A stretch of DNA of 64,000 bases from Paenibacillus sp. SYP-B3998 (GCF_010820665.1 NZ_JAAIKC010000003.1:186001-250000); one strand, 5' to 3'; shown: positions 51,597-60,871, counted from the first letter of the stretch. Notes: generated by a model not told the origin, from the letters alone. Program-made: numbers and translations.

Positions 51597-51953
51597 ATGA
51601 ATCGCAGACAAGAATTGCAGCAGCAATATAAAGAAACAAAGATAGAGGCTGGAGTCTTTCAAGTCCGAAATACGATGAATGGTAAAGTATGGGTCGTCAG
51701 CACAAAGAATTTAAGATCAATGAACGGTAAGCGGCTTGAACTGGAGATGGGGACCCATAAGAACATACCTTTGCAGAAAGAGTGGAATGAGTGCGGAGGC
51801 GATCACTTCGTTCTGGAAGTGTTGGAGGTATTGGAAGTAAAAGAAACGGGTTACTTTGACGCTGTGGATGCGCTTAAAAAGTTAGAGGAGAAGTGGTTGG
51901 AGCAGTTACAGCCTTTCGATGAACAAGGTTACAATAAACGGAAATTGAACTAG
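51597..51953 (+). CDS. GIY-YIG nuclease family protein, degenerate motif
   Basis: A 118-residue protein like the small GIY-YIG proteins of Bacilli (AGVFQVRNTMNGKVWVVSTK). The signature tyrosines are replaced: GIY becomes GVF and YIG becomes VWV, while the expected Arg after it is Lys (STKNL). The Asn in EWNECGGDHFVLEVLE is retained. Loss of both tyrosines suggests no nuclease activity. AGAAGGAGACAACACGT precedes the ATG. It follows the DUF2087 regulator by 30 bases and may act with it. Confidence 0.82.
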   Translation: MNRRQELQQQYKETKIEAGVFQVRNTMNGKVWVVSTKNLRSMNGKRLELEMGTHKNIPLQKEWNECGGDHFVLEVLEVLEVKETGYFDAVDALKKLEEKWLEQLQPFDEQGYNKRKLN

Positions 51954-52025
51954 GTCTAGCAGGGGAACGAAATAGGTTACCTTGAGGAGCAATTATAATT
52001 GGTGTTTAGTTGTGAAATGATAAAG

Positions 52026-52068
52026 GGGATTATGCTCGCTGCTTGGCAGCTGGCATAATCTCTTTTTA
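52026..52068 (+). terminator. Rho-independent terminator
   Basis: GGGATTATGC and GCATAATCTC arms, with an inner CTGC/GCAG-like loop, are followed by TTTTTATTTT. Confidence 0.8.
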
Positions 52069-52142
52069 TTTTACATAGTTTTATCCTCTGTTGGATAGGC
52101 TGAGGGATAACTAGACACGCACTCACAATCGGAGGTTATAGT

Positions 52143-52937
52143 ATGATGAGAAAGTCACTCCTTCTTGCAGGTATTCTGTCGCTCACGCTTTTAATTTACC
52201 CATTAGTCCCAGTAAAGCTGGTGTCTGGTTCGGCCACTGCATCGTCTGATACTATGGTGGCTAGCGAGCATGTGGTCACCATTCCTATTCTCAACTATCA
52301 CAGCATCGGCGTCGCGCCCGGAAACCGCTATGTGCTTAGCCCGCAGGCCTTTGAACGCCAGATGAAGTACCTCGCCGTTCATCACTTCACCCCCCTTACA
52401 CTGAATGACTTTACGCTCATCTTACAGAACCAAAAAGCTGCCCCACCCAGGCCAGTCCTACTCACGTTCGATGACGGGTATGCCAACAATGCCGAGCTGG
52501 CGATGCCTATTCTGCGGCAATACAACTTTCCAGCCACACTCTTCATCTCGCTCGGCGCCGTTGGGCAGCCAGGATATCTTAGTTGGCCGCAGATCAAAGA
52601 AATGCACGCGGCTGGATGGGATATACAGCCGCATACTGTGACTCATCCGCATCTGCCTCTGCTGGACGCAGACAAGCAGCGCGAGGAGATTATGCACTCG
52701 CGTCAGCAGCTTGAAGAGCAGCTCGGGGGGAAAGCAGATGTATTTGCTTTCCCTTACGGCGAATATAACGAGGAGACGTTGAAGATTCTTAGAGAGGCTG
52801 GATTCCGGTATGCGTTCACAACACAGGAAGGCAGGGTGGATTCATCGCTTCCACCCCTTGAGCTTCCACGTATTGTCGTATATGGGGATGATTATTTTCG
52901 CACTTGGAAGAAGAAGCTCCTTCGTCCTGCCTCCTGA
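52143..52937 (+). CDS. secreted polysaccharide deacetylase
   Basis: A 264-residue NodB-fold deacetylase with an N-terminal signal peptide (about 1-32). Catalytic motifs: LTFDDGYANN (motif 1, about 107, base Asp and metal Asp), HTVTHPHL (motif 2, about 161, HxxxH metal site), FAFPYGEYNE (motif 3, about 197) and FRYAFTTQ (motif 4, about 220). The early part IPILNYHSIG recalls the PgaB/IcaB branch acting on poly-N-acetylglucosamine. CGGAGGTTATAGT precedes the ATG. The gene is GC-richer than its neighbours. Confidence 0.92.
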   Translation: MMRKSLLLAGILSLTLLIYPLVPVKLVSGSATASSDTMVASEHVVTIPILNYHSIGVAPGNRYVLSPQAFERQMKYLAVHHFTPLTLNDFTLILQNQKAAPPRPVLLTFDDGYANNAELAMPILRQYNFPATLFISLGAVGQPGYLSWPQIKEMHAAGWDIQPHTVTHPHLPLLDADKQREEIMHSRQQLEEQLGGKADVFAFPYGEYNEETLKILREAGFRYAFTTQEGRVDSSLPPLELPRIVVYGDDYFRTWKKKLLRPAS

Positions 52938-53060
52938 CTTAATGACGTACCATACAATGTGTGTACGGTTATTTGGAGCTTCAAATTTATTACCGGACAA
53001 CAGGAATTTCATAAAAATCACTCCATTGTCTTATTGTTGGGCGATTTAATTTAACGAAGT

Positions 53061-53103
53061 GAGCTTAATCTAATATAATTAGATTAAGCTCTTATGTTAT
53101 AAT
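53061..53103. promoter_or_regulatory. 31-base perfect palindrome and -10 of the TetR gene
   Basis: The 14-base arms GAGCTTAATCTAAT and their complement are separated by ATA (53061-53091). TATAAT at 53098-53103 follows. The dyad covers the -35 region of the TetR gene and is not followed by a T run, so it reads better as an operator for autoregulation than as a terminator. Confidence 0.6.
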
Positions 53104-53161
53104 GATCAGGTGGGTTGAATATTGATTATTCACTCGCATTCCGACATCATAGAAGGGCGGT

Positions 53162-53884
53162 ATGGAAATGGCAAGAAGGCGAATTCATCCTATACATACA
53201 AGCATCCAAACCGATACCGACATAACTTTATATATCCCTTTGGATCGAGAACGAATTGTGTGCAAAGCACTGGGCATGCTGAATGAGGTCGGTTTAAAGG
53301 ATCTTAGCATGCGTAAAATTGCTGATAGCCTAGGCGTTAAGGCAGCCTCGCTCTATTATCATGTTAAAGATAAGGAAGAGCTCCTGCAGTTGTTAGCTGA
53401 TCAAATAAGCAATCGAGTGGAATGGCCGCAAGAAACATTAGCGTGGGATCAGCAGATTATTTACTGGGCCCAGAGCTTTCGTAAAGCACTGCACGCCTTT
53501 CAGGACGCCGTGGACGTGTTTCATTCATCAACAGCCAGAGGGTACGATCGTTTACGACAAATTGAAGCCTTATATAATGTCTTTGTTCAGGCTGGATTTG
53601 ACGATGTTCATATTCCATGGATGTCCGGGATGGTGAAAAATTATATCCTCAGCTTCGTTGCCGAAGAGGTGCAATTATCTTCACTAGCCAAACGCAGCGG
53701 CATTCCCTTTGAAGAGTTGTGCGAACAGTTCACGCAGACGTTTAAACGTTTGCCGCAAGATCAATTTCCACATCTGATTCGCATGGCTTCGTCGACGACA
53801 ACTGGCGATTGGGAGACTGAGTTTATGTTTGGACTGCAAGTGCTGTTGGATGGTTTTAAAGCGAAATTAGTTAATCCATACTAA
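53162..53884 (+). CDS. TetR family regulator with tetracycline-repressor-like C-terminal domain
   Basis: A 240-residue regulator. The helix-turn-helix is KDLSMRKIADSLGVKAASLY (about 48-67) followed by YHVKDKEELLQLLADQI, typical of the TetR_C class (TetR-like, not AcrR-like). The C-terminal part (about 90-230) is helical and binds the ligand. AGAAGGGCGGT precedes the ATG at 53162; residue 3 is an alternative start. Nothing adjacent looks like its efflux target; the perfect palindrome upstream suggests self-control. Confidence 0.85.
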   Translation: MEMARRRIHPIHTSIQTDTDITLYIPLDRERIVCKALGMLNEVGLKDLSMRKIADSLGVKAASLYYHVKDKEELLQLLADQISNRVEWPQETLAWDQQIIYWAQSFRKALHAFQDAVDVFHSSTARGYDRLRQIEALYNVFVQAGFDDVHIPWMSGMVKNYILSFVAEEVQLSSLAKRSGIPFEELCEQFTQTFKRLPQDQFPHLIRMASSTTTGDWETEFMFGLQVLLDGFKAKLVNPY

Positions 53885-53983
53885 AGCTTTTGGTTTAGTA
53901 GTGGATTTACATAAAAATTTTAGTATAATCTTAGATAGAGATGGATTTTTCTCGCCACTATAATACGATTAAGGAGTTTTGAA

Positions 53984-54916
53984 ATGGAAAAAACACTTAT
54001 TTTCGGACATAAAAATCCGGACACCGATTCAATTTGTTCCGCACTTGCATACGCAGCTTTGAAAACAAAACTAGGTCAAAATGTAGAGGCTGTGCGTCTG
54101 GGGAGCGTCAACGGAGAAACACAATTTGCATTGGACACGTTTAAAGTCGCAGCACCTCGTCAAGTCGAAGCTGTAGCGAGCGAAGTGAACAACGTGATCC
54201 TGGTTGACCACGTCGAGCGCCAACAAAGCGTTAGTGATATTGATCAAGTACGTGTTGTGGAAGTTATCGACCACCACCGCATTGCTAATTTTGAGACAAG
54301 CTATCCGCTTTATTACCGTGCAGAGCCTGTTGGTTGCACAGCGACCATTTTAAATAAATTGTACAAAGAAAACGGCATCGCCATTGATAAAGACATCGCT
54401 GGTTTGATGCTTTCCGCCATCATTTCGGATTCTTTGCTGTTCAAATCTCCGACTTGCACCGAGCAAGATGTCGCAGCGGCTCTTGAACTGGCAGCAATTG
54501 CTGGTGTGGATGCTAATGCTTACGGGTTGGACATGCTGAAAGCTGGTGCTGATCTAAGCGATAAAACGATTGCGCAACTGATCACTCTGGATGCTAAAGA
54601 ATTTCAAATGGGCAGTTATAAAGTAGAAATCGCTCAAGTCAATGCGGTTGACGTGAATGATGTGCTTGTTAAACAATCGGAAATCGAGTCTGCACTTACC
54701 AGTATTATTGCAGAGAAAAACTTGGATTTATTCCTTTTCGTTGTAACTGATATTTTGAATAATGATTCAGTTGGCTTGGCCCTTGGCCGAACAACAAATG
54801 CTGTTGAGAAAGCTTACAATGTTACTCTGGTAGATAACAAAGCTGTTTTGAAAGGCGTAGTATCCCGTAAATCGCAAATCGTTCCTGTATTAACGGATGC
54901 TTTTAACGCTTTGTAA
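53984..54916 (+). CDS. ppaC: manganese-dependent inorganic pyrophosphatase (family II)
   Basis: A 310-residue DHH-family pyrophosphatase that hydrolyses PPi to phosphate. Motifs: [18 protein letters not shown] (residues 6-23, metal His and Asp), LVDHVE (about 73), the DHH in [11 protein letters not shown] (about 95), and [11 protein letters not shown]. The C-terminal DHHA2 domain ends with [13 protein letters not shown], with the SRK substrate-binding motif. Length matches the family. TTAAGGAGTTTTGAA precedes the ATG. It is essential for driving biosynthesis forward in Firmicutes. Confidence 0.97.
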   Translation: MEKTLIFGHKNPDTDSICSALAYAALKTKLGQNVEAVRLGSVNGETQFALDTFKVAAPRQVEAVASEVNNVILVDHVERQQSVSDIDQVRVVEVIDHHRIANFETSYPLYYRAEPVGCTATILNKLYKENGIAIDKDIAGLMLSAIISDSLLFKSPTCTEQDVAAALELAAIAGVDANAYGLDMLKAGADLSDKTIAQLITLDAKEFQMGSYKVEIAQVNAVDVNDVLVKQSEIESALTSIIAEKNLDLFLFVVTDILNNDSVGLALGRTTNAVEKAYNVTLVDNKAVLKGVVSRKSQIVPVLTDAFNAL

Positions 54917-54939
54917 AAATTAATGGAATAAGGTTAAAG

Positions 54940-54970
54940 ACGCCGTTCACATCGCTGAGCGGTGTTTTTT
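54940..54970 (+). terminator. Rho-independent terminator of ppaC
   Basis: ACGCCGTTCA pairs with TGAGCGGTGT with one mismatch and a G-U pair, and runs into six T. Confidence 0.75.
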
Positions 54971-55031
54971 GGTTGTTAGTCAATCATTTGGTATCATAGT
55001 AAATAGAAACAAGAAAGAGGTGAAGCGGGAG

Positions 55032-56015
55032 ATGGTTGAACAAACCGATCAAGAGAAATATGAGTTAGCAACGTTTGCAGGCGGGTGCTTTTGGTGTATG
55101 GTAACGCCTTTCGAGGAGCTGCCGGGTATTATTTCGATGGTATCAGGATATACGGGAGGACACACAATTAATCCAACCTATAAAGAAGTTTGCTCTGAAA
55201 CGACGGGGCACGCAGAAGCTGTCCAAATTACGTTTGATCCTGATCTGTTCCCTTATGATAAGCTACTTGAAACTTTTTGGCGTCAAATCGATCCAACGGA
55301 TGCAGGCGGTCAGTTTCACGACCGAGGTTCATCATATCGGTCTGCAATTTTTTATCATAATGAAGCACAGAGGGTAAAAGCTGAAGCTTCCAAGTTGGCA
55401 TTAGCGCACAGCGGCCGATTCGATCGACCTATCGCGACGGAAGTTGTACCTGCGGAAATATTTTATCCAGCAGAAGAATACCATCAAGATTATCATCACA
55501 AAAACCCGCTTCGATACAAAGCCTATCGCAAAGGCTCTGGTCGAGATGCCTATCTAGAGCGACATTGGAACACGGTGAAAGATAAGGAAGCTCGGAAGCA
55601 AAAGTTGACGCCGTTACAGTATGAAGTGACACAAAATAATGGCACAGAACGACCATTCACGAATGCGTACTGGGATTCGCATGAAGATGGACTTTATGTT
55701 GACATCGTTTCAGGAGAACCGCTATTCAGCTCTTATGACAAATTCGATTCCGGCTGCGGATGGCCGAGCTTTACAAAGCCGTTATTCCAAGGTACTGTCA
55801 AAGAGAAAACGGATGTTAGCCATTCTATGGTTCGAACAGAAGTGCGCAGTCAAGAAGCTGACTCTCACTTAGGACATGTTTTTACAGATGGGCCAGGACC
55901 GTCAGGTCTTAGGTATTGCATTAACTCCGCTTCGCTACGATTCATTCCAATCTCCGATTTGGAGCAAGAAGGGTATGGAGCTTATCTGCGTTTCTTTAGT
56001 GAGAAACAGGATTAG
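55032..56015 (+). CDS. msrAB: bifunctional methionine sulfoxide reductase MsrA-MsrB
   Basis: A 327-residue fusion. MsrA (about 10-165) has catalytic Cys in [12 protein letters not shown] (about 22), [20 protein letters not shown] and the C-terminal [20 protein letters not shown]. MsrB (about 185-320) has [27 protein letters not shown] and [13 protein letters not shown] with the catalytic Cys (about 300). The zinc-binding CxxC pairs of some MsrB proteins are absent. The two halves reduce S- and R-methionine sulfoxide. AGAGGTGAAGCGGGAG precedes the ATG; the longer frame from 54969 overlaps the ppaC terminator. Confidence 0.95.
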   Translation: MVEQTDQEKYELATFAGGCFWCMVTPFEELPGIISMVSGYTGGHTINPTYKEVCSETTGHAEAVQITFDPDLFPYDKLLETFWRQIDPTDAGGQFHDRGSSYRSAIFYHNEAQRVKAEASKLALAHSGRFDRPIATEVVPAEIFYPAEEYHQDYHHKNPLRYKAYRKGSGRDAYLERHWNTVKDKEARKQKLTPLQYEVTQNNGTERPFTNAYWDSHEDGLYVDIVSGEPLFSSYDKFDSGCGWPSFTKPLFQGTVKEKTDVSHSMVRTEVRSQEADSHLGHVFTDGPGPSGLRYCINSASLRFIPISDLEQEGYGAYLRFFSEKQD

Positions 56016-56043
56016 TTGAAGCGGGATCAAGTTCTGAAGTGTA

Positions 56044-56086
56044 GACGTTAACCAGGGAGAAGTAGTTCCCGGTTAGCGTCTTTTTT
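56044..56086 (+). terminator. Rho-independent terminator of msrAB
   Basis: GACGTTAACCAGGGA and TCCCGGTTAGCGTC arms with two mismatches, followed by TTTTTT. Confidence 0.85.
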
Positions 56087-56167
56087 GTAGCACAAGGTGC
56101 GAATTACAAGGATTGGACCTATTTGTGTGTTAATCATTGTGGGGCCTGCACGGCCATTTGGATACAC

Positions 56168-56383
56168 CTAGGTTACCCGCACAATATATAAGATTAATGC
56201 AAGGATGCCAAGCGCGAGGGCAAGGCCGTAAAAAATCGTCAGTCGGGACCAATTACCTTTGGTTTTGTTGTCATATTCCGGATTGCCTTCTCGATTTTGT
56301 TTCGAGTTCGCAATCATAATCGTCAGAGCTACGGCAAGTATTAAAAGGATTGAAAAGACGAAATAGTAAATACTAGTTGACAT
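56168..56383 (-). CDS. small two-helix membrane protein, unknown
   Basis: A 71-residue protein with two membrane helices (about 3-24 and 47-69) separated by a polar loop (SKQNREGNPEYDNKTKGNW). GAAAGGGG lies eight bases before the ATG at 56383, rejecting two in-frame starts upstream. I recognise no family. It is a single gene, with nothing informative downstream. Confidence 0.65.
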   Translation of the reverse strand: MSTSIYYFVFSILLILAVALTIMIANSKQNREGNPEYDNKTKGNWSRLTIFYGLALALGILALILYIVRVT

Positions 56384-56446
56384 ATTCATCACCCCTTTCT
56401 ATGGGCCTTGTTTCGTTACGAACATTATTTTTATCAAAATGAAGGG

Positions 56447-56516
56447 TTGACATGGAGGTGGAGTTGTAACTATAATGATTACATCACCAAGTTGTTGTAA
56501 CTATAGTTGTTACATC
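56447..56516 (+). promoter_or_regulatory. consensus promoter with two identical-type operators
   Basis: TTGACA (56447-56452), 18 bases, TATAAT (56471-56476). Two 23-base dyads at 56463-56485 and 56494-56516 share GTTGTAACTATA and TTACATC; the second contains the core GTAACTATAGTTGTTAC. They are 31 bases apart, three helical turns. The first overlaps the -10. This is typical of binding by a MarR- or HxlR-type redox repressor encoded elsewhere. Confidence 0.8.
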
Positions 56517-56557
56517 TAATGAATATTAGAAGATCATATCAATGGAGGTAATATCAG

Positions 56558-57196
56558 ATGAAAATAGCCGTTATTGGAGCAAGTGGTAAAGCAGGGAATT
56601 TGATAGTGAAGGAGTCCTTGGATCGAGGACACACCGTTACTGCAATTGTGAGAAACGCGTCAAAAATTGACAACAACCAAGTCAAGGTTATTGAAAAAGA
56701 TGTTTTTGACCTAACCACCGAGGAATTAAGCGCGTTTGATGTCGTAGTGAATGCATTCGGAGCGGCTCCAGGTCAAGAGCACCTGCATGTCGAAGCTGGC
56801 AAAGCACTTATTAATGCTTTAAAAGGAGTTTCGACCACGAGACTTGTAGTCGTTGGTGGAGCAGGCAGCTTGTATGTGGATCCAGATAAAACGATACGCG
56901 TAGTCGATACCCCAGAGTTCCCGAAAGAGTATTTATCAACAGCCCTAAACCAAGGAGAAAATCTTAAAGATTTACAGCATACCGATTCAATCCAATGGAC
57001 ATTCATCAGCCCATCGGCATTCTTCGATTATGATGGTAAACGGACTGGCGCTTATCAGACCGGTAAAGATCATTTATTAACGAATTCGCAAGGGCAAAGC
57101 TATATCAGCTATGCGGATTTTGCTATTGCTGCTCTTGATGAAATTGAAAATCCTCAGCATCAAAATCAGCGCTTTACTGTCGTTGCAGAAGCTTAA
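56558..57196 (+). CDS. NAD(P)H-binding oxidoreductase (atypical SDR, NmrA/YwnB-like)
   Basis: A 212-residue Rossmann protein. Residues 1-16 MKIAVIGASGKAGNLI give the atypical GxxGxxG dinucleotide motif; VVVNAFGA (about 60) and LVVVGGAGSLYVD (about 90-102) match the YwnB-like family. There is no Tyr-x3-Lys active site, so it may act as a sensor or a quinone or flavin reductase. ATGGAGGTAATATCAG precedes the ATG. Control by two strong dyads suggests induction by an electrophile or oxidant. Confidence 0.87.
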   Translation: MKIAVIGASGKAGNLIVKESLDRGHTVTAIVRNASKIDNNQVKVIEKDVFDLTTEELSAFDVVVNAFGAAPGQEHLHVEAGKALINALKGVSTTRLVVVGGAGSLYVDPDKTIRVVDTPEFPKEYLSTALNQGENLKDLQHTDSIQWTFISPSAFFDYDGKRTGAYQTGKDHLLTNSQGQSYISYADFAIAALDEIENPQHQNQRFTVVAEA

Positions 57197-57385
57197 AATT
57201 AAGATATAATGGATTGATGAGCGCTTCCCAATTTCAAACGGGACAGCGTTCTTTTGTTTATTTTGCCAAATAAACTGAAAACGTATTCACTTTTTATTTG
57301 ATGAAAAAATTGTTAAGAAGGAGGAGAAGTTCCTATTTACAACGAATATATACAAAATATACCAAAAACAGGAAAGGATGAAATA

Positions 57386-58420
57386 ATGAATACGAAGAAG
57401 CCTTACTTACAAATCGCAGCTTTGGCCTTATCTCTAACGCTCACACTTAATACAGCACCACCCGCTTTCGCTGATGGAGGGGATTCAGCTACTGTAGGAA
57501 CGGTTTCTATCTCTAATCAGAGTTACTTTGCATTAAAAAGCATTCATTTGACAACCTCGGAGAACGGCAAGTTGGCTGTTCTCAATTTAAGCATTCACAA
57601 TGGTGGCAAAAATGCATTAAAAATTATTGATTATTGGGTGCGTTTAAAAAATAAATTAAATAGTGAATTCGTCGCTCGTTCGTTACCTGCGGATAAAGAG
57701 AAAAGCCATATTGCCCCAGGTTCCAACGTGGATCTCACATATTATGCGAGCGTGAATGAAAACACACAGCTGCAAGATTTGATAATCGAGTTTATTAAAT
57801 GGGATTTAAACCAAGTGAATTTTGAAAGATTACTTGGCGAGGTTGTCATTCCTGAAACTTATTCGGATGTAACCCCATTCACCGAAAGCGCGATTCTGCG
57901 TATAGGCGAAATGGACGTAAAAGCATCGATTAAAAAGCTTGTCAGCAATAAAAATGAAAAATTTCACTTACCTACCGTATATTTGACACTTGAGAATGTT
58001 GGTACACATCCCGTAACAATTCCTGCTTATTTGTTCGCCATCCGCACAGAGGAACTACTCCTTTATCCGCTTGGCTCAAAAGGACTCAAGGATTTAGAGA
58101 TCAAACCAAAAGCAACGAAAGAACTTCAGTTAACCGGTACGATTCCCGTGGCTGTCTCCACAGAACATTGGGAGTTGGTTGTTACAGAGAATGTCCCCGA
58201 TTTGAAAATTAACTTTCATGTAGCTGCAAATCAACTCCCTACAGCGTCTTTGAATCAAGGTGGTTCTGTTGGTGAAAATCAATTGGAAACGAATGTTGAT
58301 GGGCATAAGCTTGTGCTTGTGTTTGAAGATGGCGGGGAGGAGAAGTCATTTGAAAAGTTATTTGAAATGAAGGAATTTGATCCCGTGGATGGGGAAACAT
58401 CTGAAAAATTTCAGGTATAA
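57386..58420 (+). CDS. secreted protein with two beta-rich repeats, unknown
   Basis: A 344-residue exported protein with a signal peptide (about 1-29, ending PPAFADG). It has two similar beta-rich units: about 40-150 (LAVLNLSIHNGGKNALKIID and APGSNVDLTYYASV) and about 170-275 (PTVYLTLENVGTHPVTIPAY then LQLTGTIPV). These resemble DUF4352-type immunoglobulin-like repeats; the C-terminal 70 residues are acidic and polar. GGAAAGGATGAAATA precedes the ATG. It lies upstream of the decayed efflux adaptor, and might once have worked with it. I cannot name a family. Confidence 0.75.
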   Translation: MNTKKPYLQIAALALSLTLTLNTAPPAFADGGDSATVGTVSISNQSYFALKSIHLTTSENGKLAVLNLSIHNGGKNALKIIDYWVRLKNKLNSEFVARSLPADKEKSHIAPGSNVDLTYYASVNENTQLQDLIIEFIKWDLNQVNFERLLGEVVIPETYSDVTPFTESAILRIGEMDVKASIKKLVSNKNEKFHLPTVYLTLENVGTHPVTIPAYLFAIRTEELLLYPLGSKGLKDLEIKPKATKELQLTGTIPVAVSTEHWELVVTENVPDLKINFHVAANQLPTASLNQGGSVGENQLETNVDGHKLVLVFEDGGEEKSFEKLFEMKEFDPVDGETSEKFQV

Positions 58421-58645
58421 AGGGATATTATGGCAGAACAAAGGGGTAGATTGGTTTATTTCGACGAATTAATGGAAAGGTGCTAATATTATAAATGTTA
58501 ATAAAACCTTTATATGGAAATAACACACAGAAAATGAAGCTTGGTTAAAGTTATCAGTATGCTGCCCATATCTAGGTACATAAGAATGAGGGAGAGAACA
58601 CTCGTGCTGAAGAAAGTGCTTTGGGGTGCAGGCGGGTACTCTTAG

Positions 58646-58806
58646 GTTTTCAAATTGCTTGACCAGAAAGCCGTTTTTATCAAAATTAAGCTCGGGGAGG
58701 AAATGACGATTATATAGAAATTCTAGAAGGGTTGCAAGCCAATGAGCAGAGTATTGATGGTCAGTCTGCTGGAGTGAAAGAAGGCATGCAGGTCCAAGTA
58801 AAATGA
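58646..58806 (+). pseudogene. C-terminal fragment of an efflux periplasmic adaptor (HlyD/MacA-like), frameshifted
   Basis: VFKLLDQKAVFIKIKLGEE in one frame is followed, after a shift near 58699, by DDYIEILEGLQANEQSIDGQ then SAGVKEGMQVQVK and TGA. This is the C-terminal segment of a membrane-fusion adaptor. The N-terminal three quarters are absent; the preceding DNA has stops in all frames I read. It ends overlapping the ATPase remnant (ATGA). Confidence 0.7.
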
Positions 58807-58895
58807 TTGTACTGGAGGGAATTCATAAAGTCTATCGTAACGGCACATTGGACGGTTACAAAAAATTTAATGAAGTAATGGTGGAAAGAAAATAA
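58803..58895 (+). pseudogene. N-terminal stub of a MacB-type ABC ATPase
   Basis: A 30-codon frame, MIVLEGIHKVYRNGTLDGYK then KFNEVMVERK and stop. The first 17 residues match the start of LolD/MacB-type ATPases; the rest is unrelated. Walker A, signature and Walker B are absent, so only the start survived a deletion. The overlap with the adaptor stop matches a normal adaptor-ATPase operon. Confidence 0.65.
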
Positions 58896-59262
58896 CTTTT
58901 TTATAATATATAAATTATATTGATAAATTGATGTGAGGCGTTGCTAAAGTGAAACTTGATTAGATCAAGTTTTGCTTTAATTCCTCTGATTCGACAGCAT
59001 TAGATAGGAAAAAGGGTTTTTATTTATTGATATACTTATTTTAACAAAAAAGCATATATGTTATAATTATTATCTATGTTTAATTGGTAAACACTTCTTA
59101 CTAAGTTAATATAAAGCAAATATTTTGAGGCTGAGTTAAGATTAGGTTAAAAAAGATTAAATGTTTTGTTTGATCGAATAGGGGGGGGGATGTAAATTAC
59201 ATAGACGTAGATCTATATTTCTGTTATAAATAATATTTATAAAAGGTGAAAGAGGTTGATTG
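58896..59262. other. 367-base AT-rich intergenic region
   Basis: Very AT-rich DNA with a short hairpin around 58954-58978 (AAACTTGAT...ATCAAGTTT) and then A/T tracts. It probably holds the promoter of the thioesterase gene, but no clear -35/-10 pair was fixed. No ORF is supported. Confidence 0.5.
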
Positions 59263-60033
59263 ATGATGTCCAAACTTCATTCATGGTTCTTAAACGCGAG
59301 AGTTAATTCCCAGGCCAAGCTTCGGTTGTTTTGTTTACCCTACGCCGGAGGGGGAGCTTCGGTATTCCGTGAATGGCAGCAGTTTTTTCCAAAAGATATT
59401 GAAGTTTGTCCGATTCAGCTTCCTGGGAGAGAGGGTAGGGGATTAGAATCTCCGATGACGTCATTAACAGAAATCGTTCAAACACTTGTAACGGAGATCG
59501 AGCCCTTGCTGCATACACCGTTCGTATTTTTTGGGCACAGTATGGGAGCGATGCTTGCCTTTGAAACGGTTCGCCAGATCGGTGAAAAATATGAAAGAAT
59601 TCCTGAGCACTTGTTCGTATCGGGACGTTCCGCACCGCATCTCTCCAGTATGAATAAACAACTTCACCATCTTGACGACGATCAATTTAAAATTGAACTG
59701 CGCCTGTTGAAGGGTACCCCGGAAGCTATTCTGCAGCATGATGAGTTAATGGAGTTGTTAATGCCTAGGCTCAGGGCTGACTTTGAATTATGCGAGACGT
59801 ATGTGTATAAACAAGCTGAACCCCTAGCTTGTCCCATATCCGCATTTGGCGGGATCGCAGATGAGGATGTGAGCGCTGCCTCTATCGCTGCTTGGAACGA
59901 GCACACGCAGCATGAATTTAACATGAAAATGTTTGATGGCGATCATTTTTTTATACATAGCAGACAAGATGAAGTAATGAAGTTTGTTTACGAAATCTTT
60001 CATAAAACGCCAGCGATCTTAGCTAGAACTTAA
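59263..60033 (+). CDS. type II thioesterase of a non-ribosomal peptide pathway
   Basis: A 256-residue alpha/beta hydrolase of the SrfAD/GrsT type, which removes wrong acyl groups from carrier proteins. Motifs: LFCLPYAGGGASVFREWQ (about 23-40), QLPGREGR (about 58), nucleophile FFGHSMGAMLAFE (Ser about 88), Asp in GGIADEDVS (about 200) and His in DGDHFFIH (about 228). All catalytic residues are present. AAAGAGGTTGATTG precedes the ATG at 59263. It lies between the degraded efflux genes and a degraded NRPS condensation domain, so it is the intact editing enzyme of a lost pathway. Confidence 0.92.
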   Translation: MMSKLHSWFLNARVNSQAKLRLFCLPYAGGGASVFREWQQFFPKDIEVCPIQLPGREGRGLESPMTSLTEIVQTLVTEIEPLLHTPFVFFGHSMGAMLAFETVRQIGEKYERIPEHLFVSGRSAPHLSSMNKQLHHLDDDQFKIELRLLKGTPEAILQHDELMELLMPRLRADFELCETYVYKQAEPLACPISAFGGIADEDVSAASIAAWNEHTQHEFNMKMFDGDHFFIHSRQDEVMKFVYEIFHKTPAILART

Positions 60034-60091
60034 TTGAGACTCATGGTTAAGGACAAGAGGGTAGAGAACTTTACATTGTGGAGGGAAGCGA

Positions 60092-60871
60092 ATGTCGAAT
60101 CAACCGACCTGCACCTCGACACATGCACAGAAGCAAATATGATATACAGAAAGTTTATCCGAATACGAGCATTTCTAAAATCTTGGCGCCACATTTTATC
60201 TGATGGACGAACATTTGAATGTCGAACTGCTTCATCAGGCTACCCAGAACTTCGTCCACTGTAATGATAACATAAGACTCCGCGTACTAGACCAACACAG
60301 CAGCGTACCACGTCAGTATATTTCCTAATACCAACCTTTCGAAATTCCCTTTATTGATTTCAGTCATCTTGAGGACCCGCAATCTGCCGTAAAGCAATAG
60401 GATGAACAAGCGATGAAGCAGCCGTTTCAGCTCAATGCCTTTCTTAGAGCCAAGCTAGTTCATGTAAATGTTCAACGATATTTACTGCTCTTAGATATGC
60501 ACATGTTATATCTGACGGTGTGTCTATGAGCGTATTCGTGAAAGAGTTCGCCAGCCTCTACTGTTAGGATTGAAACGTGCTCTCAGCCGAAATCCACTTT
60601 TCGATACCGTTTTCAGTGTGAAAATCAGGAAATGAGCATCTCGATGTTTACCGATCTCCGGTTTGAGCCTTATCAAAGTGAAAATATAATCGCTTAGTTC
60701 GACTTATCCATCAAAGCGATGCAGGATGAAAATGACCCTGTCCTCCATGCGGAAAATAGTACGCATTTGTTCAAAAAAGAAACGATCGAGCGAATGCTGA
60801 ACGATTTTCGCCTGATTTTGCAGCAGGTTTCCATCGATCCTAGTCTTTTGTTAAGGGATCTTACTTTGTAG
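60092..60871 (+). pseudogene. decayed NRPS condensation domain
   Basis: Reading across frames gives condensation-domain sequence: THAQKQI then YTE, VYPNTSIS, LNVELLHQATQNFVHCNDNI, QPFEIPFIDFSHLEDPQSAV, the active-site region AHVISDGVS (HHxxxDG with the first His lost) then FVKEFASLYC, and later FTDLRFEPYQSENIIA, FDLSIKAMQDEN, LFKKETIERMLNDF and LLLRDLTL. Several premature stops replace Trp or Glu, e.g. at QI*YTE. A segment is missing between 60567 and 60591. The gene cannot be translated. Confidence 0.85.

Noticed and set aside
60034..60264. 76-codon plus-strand ORF
   Set aside because: It is a stretch between stops in the decayed condensation domain and mixes frames.
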